Origin: Planctomycetota bacterium
Lineage (GTDB): Bacteria; Planctomycetota; SZUA-567
Reading direction: 5' to 3'
Length of the DNA: 64,000 bases
NCBI GenBank assembly: GCA_020060765.1
Contig: JAGUZQ010000120.1
Span: 1-64,000, forward strand
How positions within the stretch are numbered: the stretch's first letter is position 1; every line of letters begins with the position of its first letter. Under the pieces are notes generated by a model. That model was not told where the DNA came from. It searched no databases and saw nothing but the letters and a program-made list of their open reading frames with translations. The position numbers and the translations under genes are program-made. Below, piece after piece: positions 1 through 8,695 of the stretch.

Positions 1-9
1 ATCATAGGT

Positions 10-60
10 GACCCCCTCACCCTAACCCTCTCCCCCTCAGGGGGCGAGGGAACTTGTTTT
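10..60. repeat. Dispersed palindromic repeat, family C, copy 1
   Basis: A C-rich block followed by its G-rich complement forms a compact hairpin. The same unit recurs at 16111-16152 with small differences. It lies outside any gene I can support. The rest of 1-203 shows no coding potential that I can defend. Confidence 0.7.
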
Positions 61-203
61 GCCCTTCAATGAAGCTTTCACGGTAAAGTGTAGATGCCAC
101 CTGGGCGTATTAATTCCCGAAACACAGCTATTATTAATGCGATAGCCCTGCCATCTCATATCAATTTTACTGGCTTATCGGCCATCATCAACTTGAACTC
201 AGC

Positions 204-404
204 TCACTTGACTTTTTCATAGATCGGTTCTTTGCACTCGTCGCAGATGCTGGTGGGGTAAAACGTAATCCCGATCCAGATCGGCAGCCATAACCCGCAG
301 GTAATTATCGTAGCGAGTAAATGCTCCCAATGGGCAATCGGATCAAAGTGGCAACTGACCTCTTTTTTGCACTTATGGCAATATTTCTTTTCGGCAGGAT
401 TCAT
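204..404 (-). CDS. Small zinc-ribbon membrane protein, unknown function
   Basis: A 66-residue protein with two CxxC pairs (C9/C12 and C54/C57) that could bind one zinc ion. They flank one hydrophobic segment at about residues 30-50. The start is well supported: a purine-rich GGGAGG ribosome binding site sits about seven bases upstream of the ATG. I do not recognise a named family. The two zinc half-sites on either side of a membrane segment suggest a small membrane-anchored zinc-ribbon protein, but partner and role are unknown. It is probably co-directional with the small exported protein just upstream (492-806). Confidence 0.6.
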   Translation of the reverse strand: MNPAEKKYCHKCKKEVSCHFDPIAHWEHLLATIITCGLWLPIWIGITFYPTSICDECKEPIYEKVK

Positions 405-491
405 CTGACTTGCCTCCCTTCCTCATTTTGGGGAACCACAGGCGGAATCCAGGCGGATTCCGAAACTTGTCCACTCAGAAAGGGGTGAGGA

Positions 492-806
492 TCAAAGCCG
501 GAGTTCTTGCCGCCGGGCAGGGAAATTAACAACTCGGTGAGGGCTGACGCAGACGGGAACCCAGGCAGGATCGGGAAAATCGCCGGGCAGGGAACAGGGC
601 TCGTTATACCGGCCGCCGCAACCCCAGAATACGCCGCCCCGTTTTTTTGACAAGAGATTGCCGGAGAAGCCTTCTGCCGGAAAAGCAGGACAGGCCGAAG
701 GCGAATCACCGCCGGAAGAGGGATTGTCGGCAAACAGGGGAACAGCGCCATAACCGATGGCGAACAGCAGAAGCATAACCGAAACAAATTGCCATGCTTT
801 AAACAT
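492..806 (-). CDS. Small exported Cys-containing protein, unknown function
   Basis: A 104-residue protein with a typical Sec signal peptide: a Lys near the start, a hydrophobic core at residues 5-20, and a likely cleavage after PLFA at about residue 26. The mature part is short, rich in Gly/Pro/Ser, and holds four Cys residues. No family is recognised. A promoter at 813-840 places the predicted transcription start almost on the ATG, so the message may be leaderless; no Shine-Dalgarno sequence is visible. The overlapping longer reading frame in another phase has no such signals and is taken as a shadow. Confidence 0.5.
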   Translation of the reverse strand: MFKAWQFVSVMLLLFAIGYGAVPLFADNPSSGGDSPSACPAFPAEGFSGNLLSKKRGGVFWGCGGRYNEPCSLPGDFPDPAWVPVCVSPHRVVNFPARRQELRL

Positions 807-812
807 ATTATC

Positions 813-840
813 AGTATATCTGAAGCCGCGCGATTGTCAA
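813..840 (-). promoter_or_regulatory. Sigma70-type promoter for the exported small protein
   Basis: Read on the minus strand: -35 TTGACA (840-835), 16-base spacer, -10 TATACT (818-813). Transcription would begin about 6-7 bases later, at or next to the ATG at 806. Confidence 0.55.
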
Positions 841-875
841 CGGGTCGCCGCTTCGCAACCGCCGCAAGTATGGCC

Positions 876-903
876 TTGCAACAGGCTGGCTTCCCGCTAT
901 AAT
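876..903 (+). promoter_or_regulatory. Sigma70-type promoter for the 912 gene
   Basis: -35 TTGCAA (876-881), 16-base spacer, perfect -10 TATAAT (898-903). The ATG of the next gene is only nine bases after the -10 box, so the transcript would have almost no leader. Confidence 0.6.
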
Positions 904-911
904 CTTTCGCT

Positions 912-2639
912 ATGCCGGAAAAGCAAGTGAACCCCAAAGCTGATTCGCACCCCCCGGCCACCGGCTGGCTGGGCTGGTGGCTTGACTCGAAATGGGGCTG
1001 GCTCGCGCCGGTCTTGCTGCTGGCGCTTGGCGCTGCGTTTTTCCGATTTTACCTCTTTTCCGAAAACATCGCCAACAACGACGTGCCCGGCTATATTTTC
1101 GCCGCCGAAACTTTCGCCCTGGGCAAGCTCAAGGTGCCTGTTCCCGCGCCCGACCACCCAGACATCCGCCAGGCCAACGACGAACCGCAATTCTTCCGCA
1201 CCTGGATGGTGGTGCCTAACTCCTTCGACGACCTGGACAAGAACGGCGAGAAATACCGCTTCATGTACAGCCGTTACTCTCCCGGCTATCCGGCGGTGCT
1301 GTTTCTGGGCAAAATGATTTTGCGCGACTATAAGCTTATTCCCCTTATCATCGTTGCGCTGATCGCGTTTGGCCTGCACCGGATTCTCGCCCTCGCCCAC
1401 GGTCGCCGCGCCGCGCGGTGGGGCCTGACGCTGCTGGCGATCAGCCCTTTTTTTGTCGCCTTCGCTACTTCCCTGCTCAGCCACGGTGCGACCATGATGT
1501 TCCTGACTTATGCCGTATTGTTTCACGTGCTCGCCGACAAAGCCAAAACCGCGCCGGGGCGTGCCCTCTCCGCGGGAGCGGCGGCTTTCATGTACGGGTT
1601 CGTGATTCTCTGCCGACCGATGACGGGAGCCTGCGTGTCGCTGGCGGCGCTGCTGTGGGAGCTTTACCGGTTGAAACGCGAGGGATTCGCGATTATCCTG
1701 CCGCGCTGGCTGCCGATGGCGCTCGGGGCGGCGCTTCCGCTGGCCGCGCTCCTGCTTTATAACCAGCACCTGACCGGCAGCGCGCTGGACTTTCCCTTCA
1801 CCCAGTTCTGGCCGCGCGACAAGCCCGGCTTTACCAGCCTGTTCACGCAAGACACCGAGGACTGGGAACCGAACCAGTTCCGCGAACACGAAAGCGAATT
1901 CAAGGGCGAAGACGTTATCGGCAGCAACGAAAGCCGCTACTTCCAGTTCACCCCGTTTGACGCAATCCGCAACCTGCTTGACGTTCTGGGCAGATTCAAC
2001 CAGACCCTGCTGATCTTCCCCGGGGGCTTGCTGCTGCTGGCGGTTCTGTATTTTTATTTCCGCGCTTATGCCGGGGATTACCGTGGCCTGCATCTGGCTT
2101 GCGCAAGCCTGATACTGGCAGGCCATTTTTTCTATTTCGCCTCGGGCACAGGCCACCATGCCTGGGGGCCGCGCTACGAATTCGCGTGCCTGCTGCCGGT
2201 CTTCCTGTTACTCGCGCCGCTGCTGGCTGAAGCCACGAAAAAACTCGACCAGGCCGTATCGGAAAAATTCCGTTTTCCGCTGGTATTGCTACTGGCAATC
2301 GCCTGCGCAGCCAATTGCGTCACCAGTTACCAGGGCGAATACGCCAACCAGATTGAAGTAAGTAAATTCCGGCAGAAACTGCATGAAAACCTGGCTGAAA
2401 CCGTGACCGCGCCGGCGCTGGTGTTCCTGCCGTATCCGGTGGGAAAATTTTCCCAATACATCGGCCACCAGCACGCGACGCTGATCAACTCTCCCGATCT
2501 GCACGACCCGGTGATTTACGCCATTAACAACGGCGAAGCCAACCGGAAACTGGTCAACCGCGAGGAATTCAAACACCGCCACCTCTACGAAATTACCCAG
2601 AAAGGCGAAGTGGTTCCTCTTGACCGGAAGGATTACTGA
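912..2639 (+). CDS. Polytopic membrane protein, glycosyltransferase-family-39-like
   Basis: A 575-residue integral membrane protein with a short polar N-terminus, a first membrane segment at about residues 27-47, and roughly ten further hydrophobic segments. After segment 1 comes an acidic extracytoplasmic loop, then a YSPGYPAVL motif before segment 2. That layout resembles lipid-sugar-dependent glycosyltransferases of the GT-C/PMT-ArnT type, where an acidic loop residue and an HPPxY-like motif precede helix 2. The C-terminal 100 residues are soluble and probably extracytoplasmic. The family assignment is by topology and motif only. Its predicted promoter makes the transcript nearly leaderless. 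Confidence 0.6.
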   Translation: MPEKQVNPKADSHPPATGWLGWWLDSKWGWLAPVLLLALGAAFFRFYLFSENIANNDVPGYIFAAETFALGKLKVPVPAPDHPDIRQANDEPQFFRTWMVVPNSFDDLDKNGEKYRFMYSRYSPGYPAVLFLGKMILRDYKLIPLIIVALIAFGLHRILALAHGRRAARWGLTLLAISPFFVAFATSLLSHGATMMFLTYAVLFHVLADKAKTAPGRALSAGAAAFMYGFVILCRPMTGACVSLAALLWELYRLKREGFAIILPRWLPMALGAALPLAALLLYNQHLTGSALDFPFTQFWPRDKPGFTSLFTQDTEDWEPNQFREHESEFKGEDVIGSNESRYFQFTPFDAIRNLLDVLGRFNQTLLIFPGGLLLLAVLYFYFRAYAGDYRGLHLACASLILAGHFFYFASGTGHHAWGPRYEFACLLPVFLLLAPLLAEATKKLDQAVSEKFRFPLVLLLAIACAANCVTSYQGEYANQIEVSKFRQKLHENLAETVTAPALVFLPYPVGKFSQYIGHQHATLINSPDLHDPVIYAINNGEANRKLVNREEFKHRHLYEITQKGEVVPLDRKDY

Positions 2640-2802
2640 CGTGCTATCGTATTGCCCCGCAACAAAATCAAATCGCCCAAGAAAGCCCTTGTGCAAAAGC
2701 TCCCTTTATTTATCATATGGTCATACATAACTCTGGCCGACTCGCATGTCTCGGCCATCATAATCGCTGTATTATTTATAACCGATAACGCGGGAGAATG
2801 AT

Positions 2803-3951
2803 GTGATTCTGAAAATACTGTTACGCATCCTGTTCGTGGTATTCTCCACCTGGTTCGCCCTGAAGGCGCTGCAGGTGGCGTACGAGGACCAGCTCGAATT
2901 CAACGAAGCCATCCTCTACTCCGCCGTCACCGCCATGGTCGCGTTCCTGGTGGTTTTTTTCGAATCGCGCTTCCAGCGCAACATCATCCGCGAAATAGTG
3001 GCCATTGCCTTCGGGCTGGCGGCGGGGCTGCTGGTGGCGGCGCTGCTGGTGCTGATCATGATCGCCTTCTTCCTCCCTTCGGCCAGCTACGACAAAAACC
3101 GAACTCCCACCGTCGTGCCGGAAAGCTCGGTGCAGGCGGGCGAAAAAAACAATGTCGTGATCGTCGACACCGGCCCGCGGGAACTGAGCCGCGCCTTCAC
3201 CATCGCCTTCTGGCGGGTACAGCCCTGGATCCCCCTGATCCTCATCGCCTGCTGCTACATCTCCATTACCATCGTCCTGCAGACCAAGAGCGACTTCCGC
3301 TTCCTGCTGCCCTATATCGACTTTTCCCAGCGCGGCACCCAGGAAGGCGGAATACTGCTTGACACCTCCGCCATCATCGACGGGCGTATCGCCGACATCG
3401 TCGACACCCGCATCATCGCCGTGCCGCTGGTAATCACCGACTACGTCATCCGCGAGCTGCAAACCCTCGCCGACAGCGCCGACAAGACCAAGCGCCTGCG
3501 AGGCCGCCGGGGGCTGGACGTGGTCTCGCGCCTGCAGAAAAACGAATCCATCCGACTGGTCGTGCGCGAGACGGAAGTTCCTGCGCATGCCTCGGTTGAT
3601 GACGAACTGGTGCGCACCGCCAAGGAAATACACGGCAGGGTCATGACCACTGATTTCAACCTGAACAAGGTCGGACAGATCGAGGGGGTGACCATCGTCA
3701 ACCTGAACGACCTCGCCAACGCCGTTAAACCCGTGGTCATTCCGGGCGAGGGAATGCGGATCAAGATCATCAAGCGCGGCCAGGAAGCGGGACAGGGCGT
3801 AGGTTACCTGGATGACGGGACGATGGTGGTGGTGGAGGAGGCGGCGGATAAGATCGAACAGGCCATCGCCATCACCATCACTGGCTCCATCCAGACCAGC
3901 GCCGGGCGCATGATCTTCGGCAAACCGCAGGCGGAGGACAACGCCAGATGA
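2803..3951 (+). CDS. PIN/TRAM domain membrane protein (YacL-like)
   Basis: A 382-residue protein. Membrane segments occupy about residues 1-70, with two more near 85 and 140-165. A PIN-domain nuclease fold follows from about residue 180: LLDTSAIIDGR holds the first acidic residue, VITDYVIREL the second, and MTTDFNLN the distal acidic pair. A TRAM-like beta-barrel RNA-binding domain ends the protein (about 295-355). Family members are membrane-anchored putative RNases. The start is a GTG with a GGGAGAA binding site; an ATG two bases upstream is immediately followed by a stop in its frame. The gene overlaps ispD by four bases, the same neighbour pairing as Bacillus yacL-ispD. Confidence 0.85.
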   Translation: MILKILLRILFVVFSTWFALKALQVAYEDQLEFNEAILYSAVTAMVAFLVVFFESRFQRNIIREIVAIAFGLAAGLLVAALLVLIMIAFFLPSASYDKNRTPTVVPESSVQAGEKNNVVIVDTGPRELSRAFTIAFWRVQPWIPLILIACCYISITIVLQTKSDFRFLLPYIDFSQRGTQEGGILLDTSAIIDGRIADIVDTRIIAVPLVITDYVIRELQTLADSADKTKRLRGRRGLDVVSRLQKNESIRLVVRETEVPAHASVDDELVRTAKEIHGRVMTTDFNLNKVGQIEGVTIVNLNDLANAVKPVVIPGEGMRIKIIKRGQEAGQGVGYLDDGTMVVVEEAADKIEQAIAITITGSIQTSAGRMIFGKPQAEDNAR

Positions 3952-4664
3952 ACGTAAGCGTGATTATCCCCGCCGCCGGAGCCTCCACCCGCATGGGCGG
4001 CGACACGCGCAAGCCCTTCATGGAGCTTTGCGGCGAACCGATCCTGTTCCGCACCTGCCGCCGGTTGAAAAGTTTTGAGGGCGTAACGGAAATCATCCTC
4101 GCGGTGCACCCGGAAGACCTGGACTATGTGCAGGGCGAATTGTGGGACGAACTGTCTGCGCGCGGCGTAAACATGGTGGTGGCGGGCGGCGAGAACCGGC
4201 AGGACTCGGTCTGGCGCGCGTTTTCCGCCTGCGATCCGTCTGCCGACCTGGTGGCGATTCACGACGCGGTGCGCCCTTTCATCACGAAAGAAGTAGCCCA
4301 AATGCTGTTCAAGACCGCCATGCAGCGCGGCGCGGCGGTTCCGATCGTGCCCTTGAGCGACACCATCAAACGCACCGAAGCCGACCATGTAGTGGAAACC
4401 GTGCCCCGGCGCGGACTGAACCGGGTGCAGACGCCGCAGGTGTTCGAGCGGGAACTGTTTCTCGACGCCTGCGAATACGTCCTCAGCACCGGCGGCTTTT
4501 CCGAAAATATCACCGACGACGCGAGTATTGTCGAAGCATACGGCAAAGAGGTGGCGGTGGTGCTGGGAGACGAGACGAATTTCAAAATCACCACGCCCCG
4601 CGACCTGCGCATCGCCGAGGCGCTGGTGCGGGCGGAGGTACAGGTTGACGGGGTGACGGGGTGA
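3948..4664 (+). CDS. ispD: 2-C-methyl-D-erythritol 4-phosphate cytidylyltransferase
   Basis: A 238-residue enzyme of the MEP isoprenoid pathway that joins CTP and methylerythritol phosphate. The N-terminal nucleotide-binding motif (IIPAAGASTRMGGDTRKPF, residues 5-23), the GGENRQDSV segment, the HDAVRPF motif, and QTPQVFERELFLDA near residue 160 are all hallmarks of IspD. Length is normal. ATGA overlap with the preceding PIN/TRAM gene implies translational coupling. No ispF follows; the next DNA is repeat-rich. Isoprenoid supply may link functionally to the terpene cyclase at 16188-17912, which is inference. Confidence 0.95.
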   Translation: MNVSVIIPAAGASTRMGGDTRKPFMELCGEPILFRTCRRLKSFEGVTEIILAVHPEDLDYVQGELWDELSARGVNMVVAGGENRQDSVWRAFSACDPSADLVAIHDAVRPFITKEVAQMLFKTAMQRGAAVPIVPLSDTIKRTEADHVVETVPRRGLNRVQTPQVFERELFLDACEYVLSTGGFSENITDDASIVEAYGKEVAVVLGDETNFKITTPRDLRIAEALVRAEVQVDGVTG

Positions 4665-4712
4665 CGGGTTGTTGGGTTGAAGGGGCTGTTTTTCAAAAAA
4701 AAACTCACGCAC

Positions 4713-4863
4713 GTCATTCCCGCGAAGGCGGGAATCCAGGAGGTGTGAGCTTGTACCGAGGGGAATGTTTTTTTTAAAACCTCTGCCGGAGTTTCGAAAG
4801 AACAAAGTCTATCTGTTCGGATAAGATATCCCCCGCCTGGATTCCCGCCTGCGCGGGAATGAC
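4713..4863. repeat. Paired inverted REP-like elements (family A)
   Basis: A 28-base palindromic unit at 4713-4740 (begins GTCATTCCCGC, ends GGGAATCCAGG) is answered by its inverted copy at 4836-4863. Each unit is itself a hairpin, and the two together form a head-to-head pair about 150 bases wide. A third, truncated copy lies at 4957-4980. Before the pair, 4640-4680 is a low-complexity stretch of GTTGACGGG-like repeats. The gap 4665-5079 holds no gene I can support. Confidence 0.8.
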
Positions 4864-5079
4864 GTACGTTAGGTTTACGGAAAACCGCTAACGAAGGGAG
4901 CGCGAGAGTTTTATGCAAGCGGAAGCGCTTGCGAAGTATGCGTGTGCGGCACGCACCCCGCCTTCGCGGGAATGATGGGGACAAGATAATCTGCTAAATA
5001 AATTTTTTTGAAAAAAATAAAAAACACGCCAACAAAAGGCGTTGCGGATCGTCAATAGTACAGAGTGGCGGAGACTTGC

Positions 5080-5583
5080 ATGGAAGAGACTTCGGCGGTG
5101 GCCGAATGGATCCGGGAAGTGGTCGGGTTTTACGAGGAGCGGCTGTGCCGTTACGCGTACGGCATTACCCGCGACCAGGAACTCGCCCGCGACGCCGTGC
5201 AAGAGACTTTTCTGCGGCTGTGCGAACAGGATCCGCGCGCAATCCAGGACTACCTCTCCGCCTGGCTTTTTTTCGTCTGCCGCAGTCGAGCCATCGACCG
5301 CCTGCGCAAGGAGAAAAAAATGACCGTGACCGCGGATATGCCCGATCTGGCGGCGGAAGCAGACGCCGACCCGGCATACCAGGTCGAACGCGGAGAGGAG
5401 GCGTCGCGCCTGCAAGAAGCGATGAAGAACCTCCCTCCCAACCAGCGGGAAGCGCTTGCCCTCAAGTTCCAGGAAGGCCTCAGTTACCGCGAGATCAGCA
5501 TGGTGATGCAGACCTCGATGGGTAACGTCGGCTACCTCCTGCACGAAGGCATCCGCCGACTGCGCGAAATTACGTCGGGTTGA
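5080..5583 (+). CDS. ECF-family RNA polymerase sigma factor
   Basis: A 167-residue sigma-70-like protein of extracytoplasmic-function size. Region 2 spans about residues 12-80, with RDAVQETFLRLCEQ and an AWLFFVCRSRAIDRLRK core-binding/-10-recognition helix. Region 4 is about 105-160, with LPPNQREALALKFQEGLSYREIS as the helix-turn-helix. I place the start at ATG 5080, five codons inside an upstream GTG (5065), because GGCGGAGA is correctly spaced from the ATG. The next gene encodes an anti-sigma-like N-terminus on a membrane-anchored VWA protein, so the two probably form a sigma/anti-sigma pair responding to an envelope signal. Confidence 0.88.
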   Translation: MEETSAVAEWIREVVGFYEERLCRYAYGITRDQELARDAVQETFLRLCEQDPRAIQDYLSAWLFFVCRSRAIDRLRKEKKMTVTADMPDLAAEADADPAYQVERGEEASRLQEAMKNLPPNQREALALKFQEGLSYREISMVMQTSMGNVGYLLHEGIRRLREITSG

Positions 5584-6020
5584 CGGATGGTCGGGTTGAC
5601 AGGTTGACGGGTTAGTGGAGAACGGGATTATGCAGAATTTCTTCCCCTCCCAGGGGGAGTTAGAGGGGGTGAAAGGGGACAGGCATTCACCCCTCCTGAC
5701 CTCCCCTGAAAGGGGAGGAATTTTTCAAAAAGCAACGGCTTGCGCATACATAAAAGCCGACCCGACTCCCCATTAACCTGTCAGCCAACAACCAGACACC
5801 CCGTTAACGCCAATAAGGTTTAATTAAAGGTACACGCTCTGTTTTCAAATTAAAGTTGCGCGCGTCATTCCCGCGGAGGCGGGAATCCAGTGGGGAAACC
5901 GTACGCAACACCGCCTGGATTCCTGCCTGCGCAGGAATGACGAAGCAGAGAAAACTGGTTTGACGCACAACTTATTGTTGAACAAATCCTAACCAGTCAA
6001 CCTGTCAATCCGTCAACCCA
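5577..6020. repeat. Inverted repeat bracketing nested palindromes between sigma and anti-sigma genes
   Basis: The arms at about 5577-5611 and 5994-6020 are imperfect inverted copies built on GGGTTGACGGA and GGTTGAC. Inside are a family B palindrome (about 5642-5721, CCCCTCCC/GGGGAGG arms) and a head-to-head family A REP pair (5864-5890 and 5914-5941). Nothing coding is seen. The structure may attenuate transcription between the two genes, or may be a decayed mobile element. Confidence 0.65.
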
Positions 6021-6035
6021 TAAGGGAGCACAAAA

Positions 6036-8462
6036 ATGTCTATCGATAAAAACGATCCGCGCCTGACCGCTTATGCGTTGGGCGAACTGGAGGGAAAGGA
6101 ACTGGCGAAGTTCGAGCGGGAGCTGTCGGCCGATCCGGAAGCGCAGGCAGAAATCCGCGCCATCCGCCAGATGGGGGGAGAACTGCAAGGAGAACTGGCA
6201 GCGCAACCGGGAATACGGCTTACGCCCAAGCAGCAGGAAATGCTGGACGCCCGGGTGGAGATGGTGCCGGATATCGGCGAGTTCAGATTGCTGCCGAGGG
6301 TGGCGCGGCTGTTCGCGTTCGTGACGGCGGCGTGTTTCGTGTTCGCGCTGCTGATCCCGTATCTGAAGGAACAGGAAAACGCGCCCTCCTTCTCGAACCG
6401 CTACGCCAGAAGCGGCAAGCCCCCGATTCCGCAGTCGGTGGAGGAGATGGAACGCATCGAACGCGAAGAAATGCGCCGCCTCGCCCAACGCGACCAGCCG
6501 CCGGAGATTGAAGGCGAACCGGCCTCGCTGAAAGATGAATCGCGGGAGTGGCATGAAAAGGTCAAGCGGATGCAGGCGGAGTTGAATGGAGATGCCGAGA
6601 ACCTGACGTCGATGAAAAAGAAAGGCAAAATCACTATCGGCGGGAGTGTGGACGCAAAGATTCTCAATAAGAAAAGAGAGGGAGATGAACCTGATACTAC
6701 TGTAGTCACTACCGATTTCGAGGTTTCCGATCAGATTGAAACCGCCAACGCAGAAGATTCAGAAAATATGAAGGACGATCTGGTATCGTCCTCCGTATTT
6801 GATTCTGGCACTCCGGCTTTGATGGGAGTGGGAGAGTCGACTGTCGGAAGAACTGGCACAAGAACAAATGTTTCCCGGCGCCATGGCGGCATCAGTAACA
6901 ACAGATTGGCATCCCGGCCTTCCCCACCCGTTAATGGCGATCCTCTGGTTACTGGCAGATATCTTAATGTGTCGGAAAAATTTTTAAAGGAAATCGGAGC
7001 CAAATTTGAAGAAAGAAATACCGCCGAAAAATACGAGCAGATCACCGAAAACCCGTTCGAGACGGTGACGGAAAAACCGTTGTCTACCTTCTCCATCGAC
7101 GTGGATACGGCGAGTTACGCCAATATGCGGCGGTATATAAATGGCGGCGATCTTCCTCCCGCCGACGCCGTGCGGATTGAGGAATTTCTGAACTACTTCG
7201 ATTACGACTACGAAGCTCCTGCCGCCGATTCCGACCGGCCCTTCCGCGTCAATTACGAAATCGCCGAATGCCCCTGGCAGAAAGAACACCGCCTTGTCCG
7301 CATCGGACTCAAGGGCAAGGTGATTGCCGAAGCCGCGCGTCCGGCCTGCAACCTCGTCTTCCTGCTCGACGTCAGCGGCTCGATGGATGAGCCGAACAAG
7401 CTGCCGCTGTTGAAAAAATCTCTCGCGCTGCTGGTGGATAAACTGACCGAGCGCGACCGCGTGGCGATCGTGGTTTACGCAGGCGCGGCGGGCAAGGTGC
7501 TGGATAGCACTCCCGCTTCGGACAAAAAGACCATCCTCGCCGCGCTGGAAAACCTGAACGCGGGCGGCTCCACCGCGGGCGGCGCGGGGATTGAACTGGC
7601 ATATAAAACCGCGATGGAAAACTTCAACAAGGAAGGCGTCAACCGCCTGATTCTCGCCACCGACGGCGATTTCAACGTCGGCGTGACCGACCGGGGCGAG
7701 TTGGAGAAACTCGTCGCCGACAAGGCCAAGAGCGGCGTTTTCCTCAGCGTCCTGGGTTTCGGCATGGGCAACTATCGCGACGACATGTGCGAGCGCCTCG
7801 CCGACAAGGGCAACGGCAACTGCGCCTATATCGACACTCTCAACGAAGCGAAAAAAGTCCTGGTCAACGAAATGGGCGGGACTCTCGTCACTATCGCCAA
7901 GGATGTGAAAATCCAGGTCGAATTCAATCCCATGCAGGTGGGCGCGTACCGTTTGATCGGCTACGAAAACCGGATGCTCGCGGCTGAAGATTTCAACGAC
8001 GACAAGAAAGACGCGGGCGAAATCGGCGCGGGTCACACCGTGACGGCGCTGTATGAAATCGTCCCCGCCGGAATCGCGAAGGAAGGCGAGCCGAAGGTCG
8101 ATCCGCTGAAATATCAGAAAGACCGCGAGACCAGCGACGCCGCTTCGGAGGATGAGATTCTCACCTTGAAACTGCGCTATAAGGCTCCCGACGGCGACAC
8201 CAGCACGCTGATCTCGTTCCCGCTGACAGACGAGGGTTTGAAAATGAAGGAACTGTCGGGAGATTTCCGCTTCGCGTCGGCGGTGGCGGAATTCGGGATG
8301 ATCCTGCGCGGCTCGAAATACAAGGGCGCGGGCGACCTCAAACTGGTGCGGGAACTGGCGACGTCCGGCAAGGGCGCGGACAAGAACGGCTACCGCGCCG
8401 AGTTCCTGCAACTCCTGGACAAGGCGGAGAAACTGCTGGCGTCGCGCGACGCGGGGAAATAA
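6036..8462 (+). CDS. Membrane protein: anti-sigma-like N-terminus plus VWA domain (YfbK-like)
   Basis: An 808-residue protein. Residues 1-50 (DPRLTAYALGELEG...) resemble the cytoplasmic helical head of anti-sigma factors but lack the zinc-binding His/Cys. One membrane helix lies at about 91-110. A long variable linker (about 120-320) is poorer in GC than the rest. A YfbK-type N-terminal VWA-associated region (FSIDVDTASYANMRRYI) is followed by a VWA domain whose MIDAS motif DVSGS is at 445-449, and then by the C-terminal domain typical of this family. AAGGGAG precedes the ATG. Its position after the ECF sigma factor supports a sigma-sequestering sensor with an extracytoplasmic metal-dependent adhesion domain. 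A strong terminator follows. Confidence 0.85.
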   Translation: MSIDKNDPRLTAYALGELEGKELAKFERELSADPEAQAEIRAIRQMGGELQGELAAQPGIRLTPKQQEMLDARVEMVPDIGEFRLLPRVARLFAFVTAACFVFALLIPYLKEQENAPSFSNRYARSGKPPIPQSVEEMERIEREEMRRLAQRDQPPEIEGEPASLKDESREWHEKVKRMQAELNGDAENLTSMKKKGKITIGGSVDAKILNKKREGDEPDTTVVTTDFEVSDQIETANAEDSENMKDDLVSSSVFDSGTPALMGVGESTVGRTGTRTNVSRRHGGISNNRLASRPSPPVNGDPLVTGRYLNVSEKFLKEIGAKFEERNTAEKYEQITENPFETVTEKPLSTFSIDVDTASYANMRRYINGGDLPPADAVRIEEFLNYFDYDYEAPAADSDRPFRVNYEIAECPWQKEHRLVRIGLKGKVIAEAARPACNLVFLLDVSGSMDEPNKLPLLKKSLALLVDKLTERDRVAIVVYAGAAGKVLDSTPASDKKTILAALENLNAGGSTAGGAGIELAYKTAMENFNKEGVNRLILATDGDFNVGVTDRGELEKLVADKAKSGVFLSVLGFGMGNYRDDMCERLADKGNGNCAYIDTLNEAKKVLVNEMGGTLVTIAKDVKIQVEFNPMQVGAYRLIGYENRMLAAEDFNDDKKDAGEIGAGHTVTALYEIVPAGIAKEGEPKVDPLKYQKDRETSDAASEDEILTLKLRYKAPDGDTSTLISFPLTDEGLKMKELSGDFRFASAVAEFGMILRGSKYKGAGDLKLVRELATSGKGADKNGYRAEFLQLLDKAEKLLASRDAGK

Positions 8463-8492
8463 CAGAAATCCTAATTGAACCAGAGTTCGTAC

Positions 8493-8526
8493 AAACGCGT
8501 CGCCTGACAAAGCGGCGCGTTTTTTT
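8493..8526 (+). terminator. Rho-independent terminator
   Basis: AAACGCGTCGC pairs with GCGGCGCGTTT across an eight-base loop with one mismatch, followed by a T run. It ends the sigma/VWA unit. Confidence 0.85.
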
Positions 8527-8621
8527 ACCTGCGCCCTCAACTTTAATCGAAAATTATAAAAAATAATTCGCATAAGGCTATCCATGCTTTAAAATTCCAT
8601 ATGACTAAGTTATTTGTCGAA

Positions 8622-8695
8622 CAGATAAATACCTATGTTTTTATGTTCCGCGACTGATTACATTGGTTCAACTGATTGCCAGATAAATACTTATG
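8622..8695 (+). promoter_or_regulatory. Direct repeats upstream of and over the start of the GntR gene (candidate operator)
   Basis: A 16-base element beginning CAGATAAATAC and ending TATG occurs at 8622-8637 and again at 8680-8695. The second copy contains the start codon (8693). A shorter direct repeat, ACTGATT, occurs at about 8653 and 8671. Repeats overlapping a regulator's own start suggest autoregulation. No clear Shine-Dalgarno sequence is visible. Confidence 0.5.

Noticed and set aside
401-961. A 186-codon minus-strand open frame overlapping two small genes
   Set aside because: Low-complexity translation without domain or ribosome binding site; the other frame (492-806) has a clear signal peptide and promoter.
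897-2159. Long minus-strand open frame opposite the membrane protein gene
   Set aside because: Arg/Gln/Glu-rich shadow typical of the antisense of a GC-rich gene; the plus frame encodes coherent membrane helices.
4640-6020. Clustered palindromes considered as a CRISPR array
   Set aside because: Units are spaced irregularly, occur in both orientations and have no uniform spacers; no cas gene is present.
6984-8585. 533-codon minus-strand open frame opposite the VWA gene
   Set aside because: Antisense composition, no motifs; it crosses the terminator at 8493-8526.
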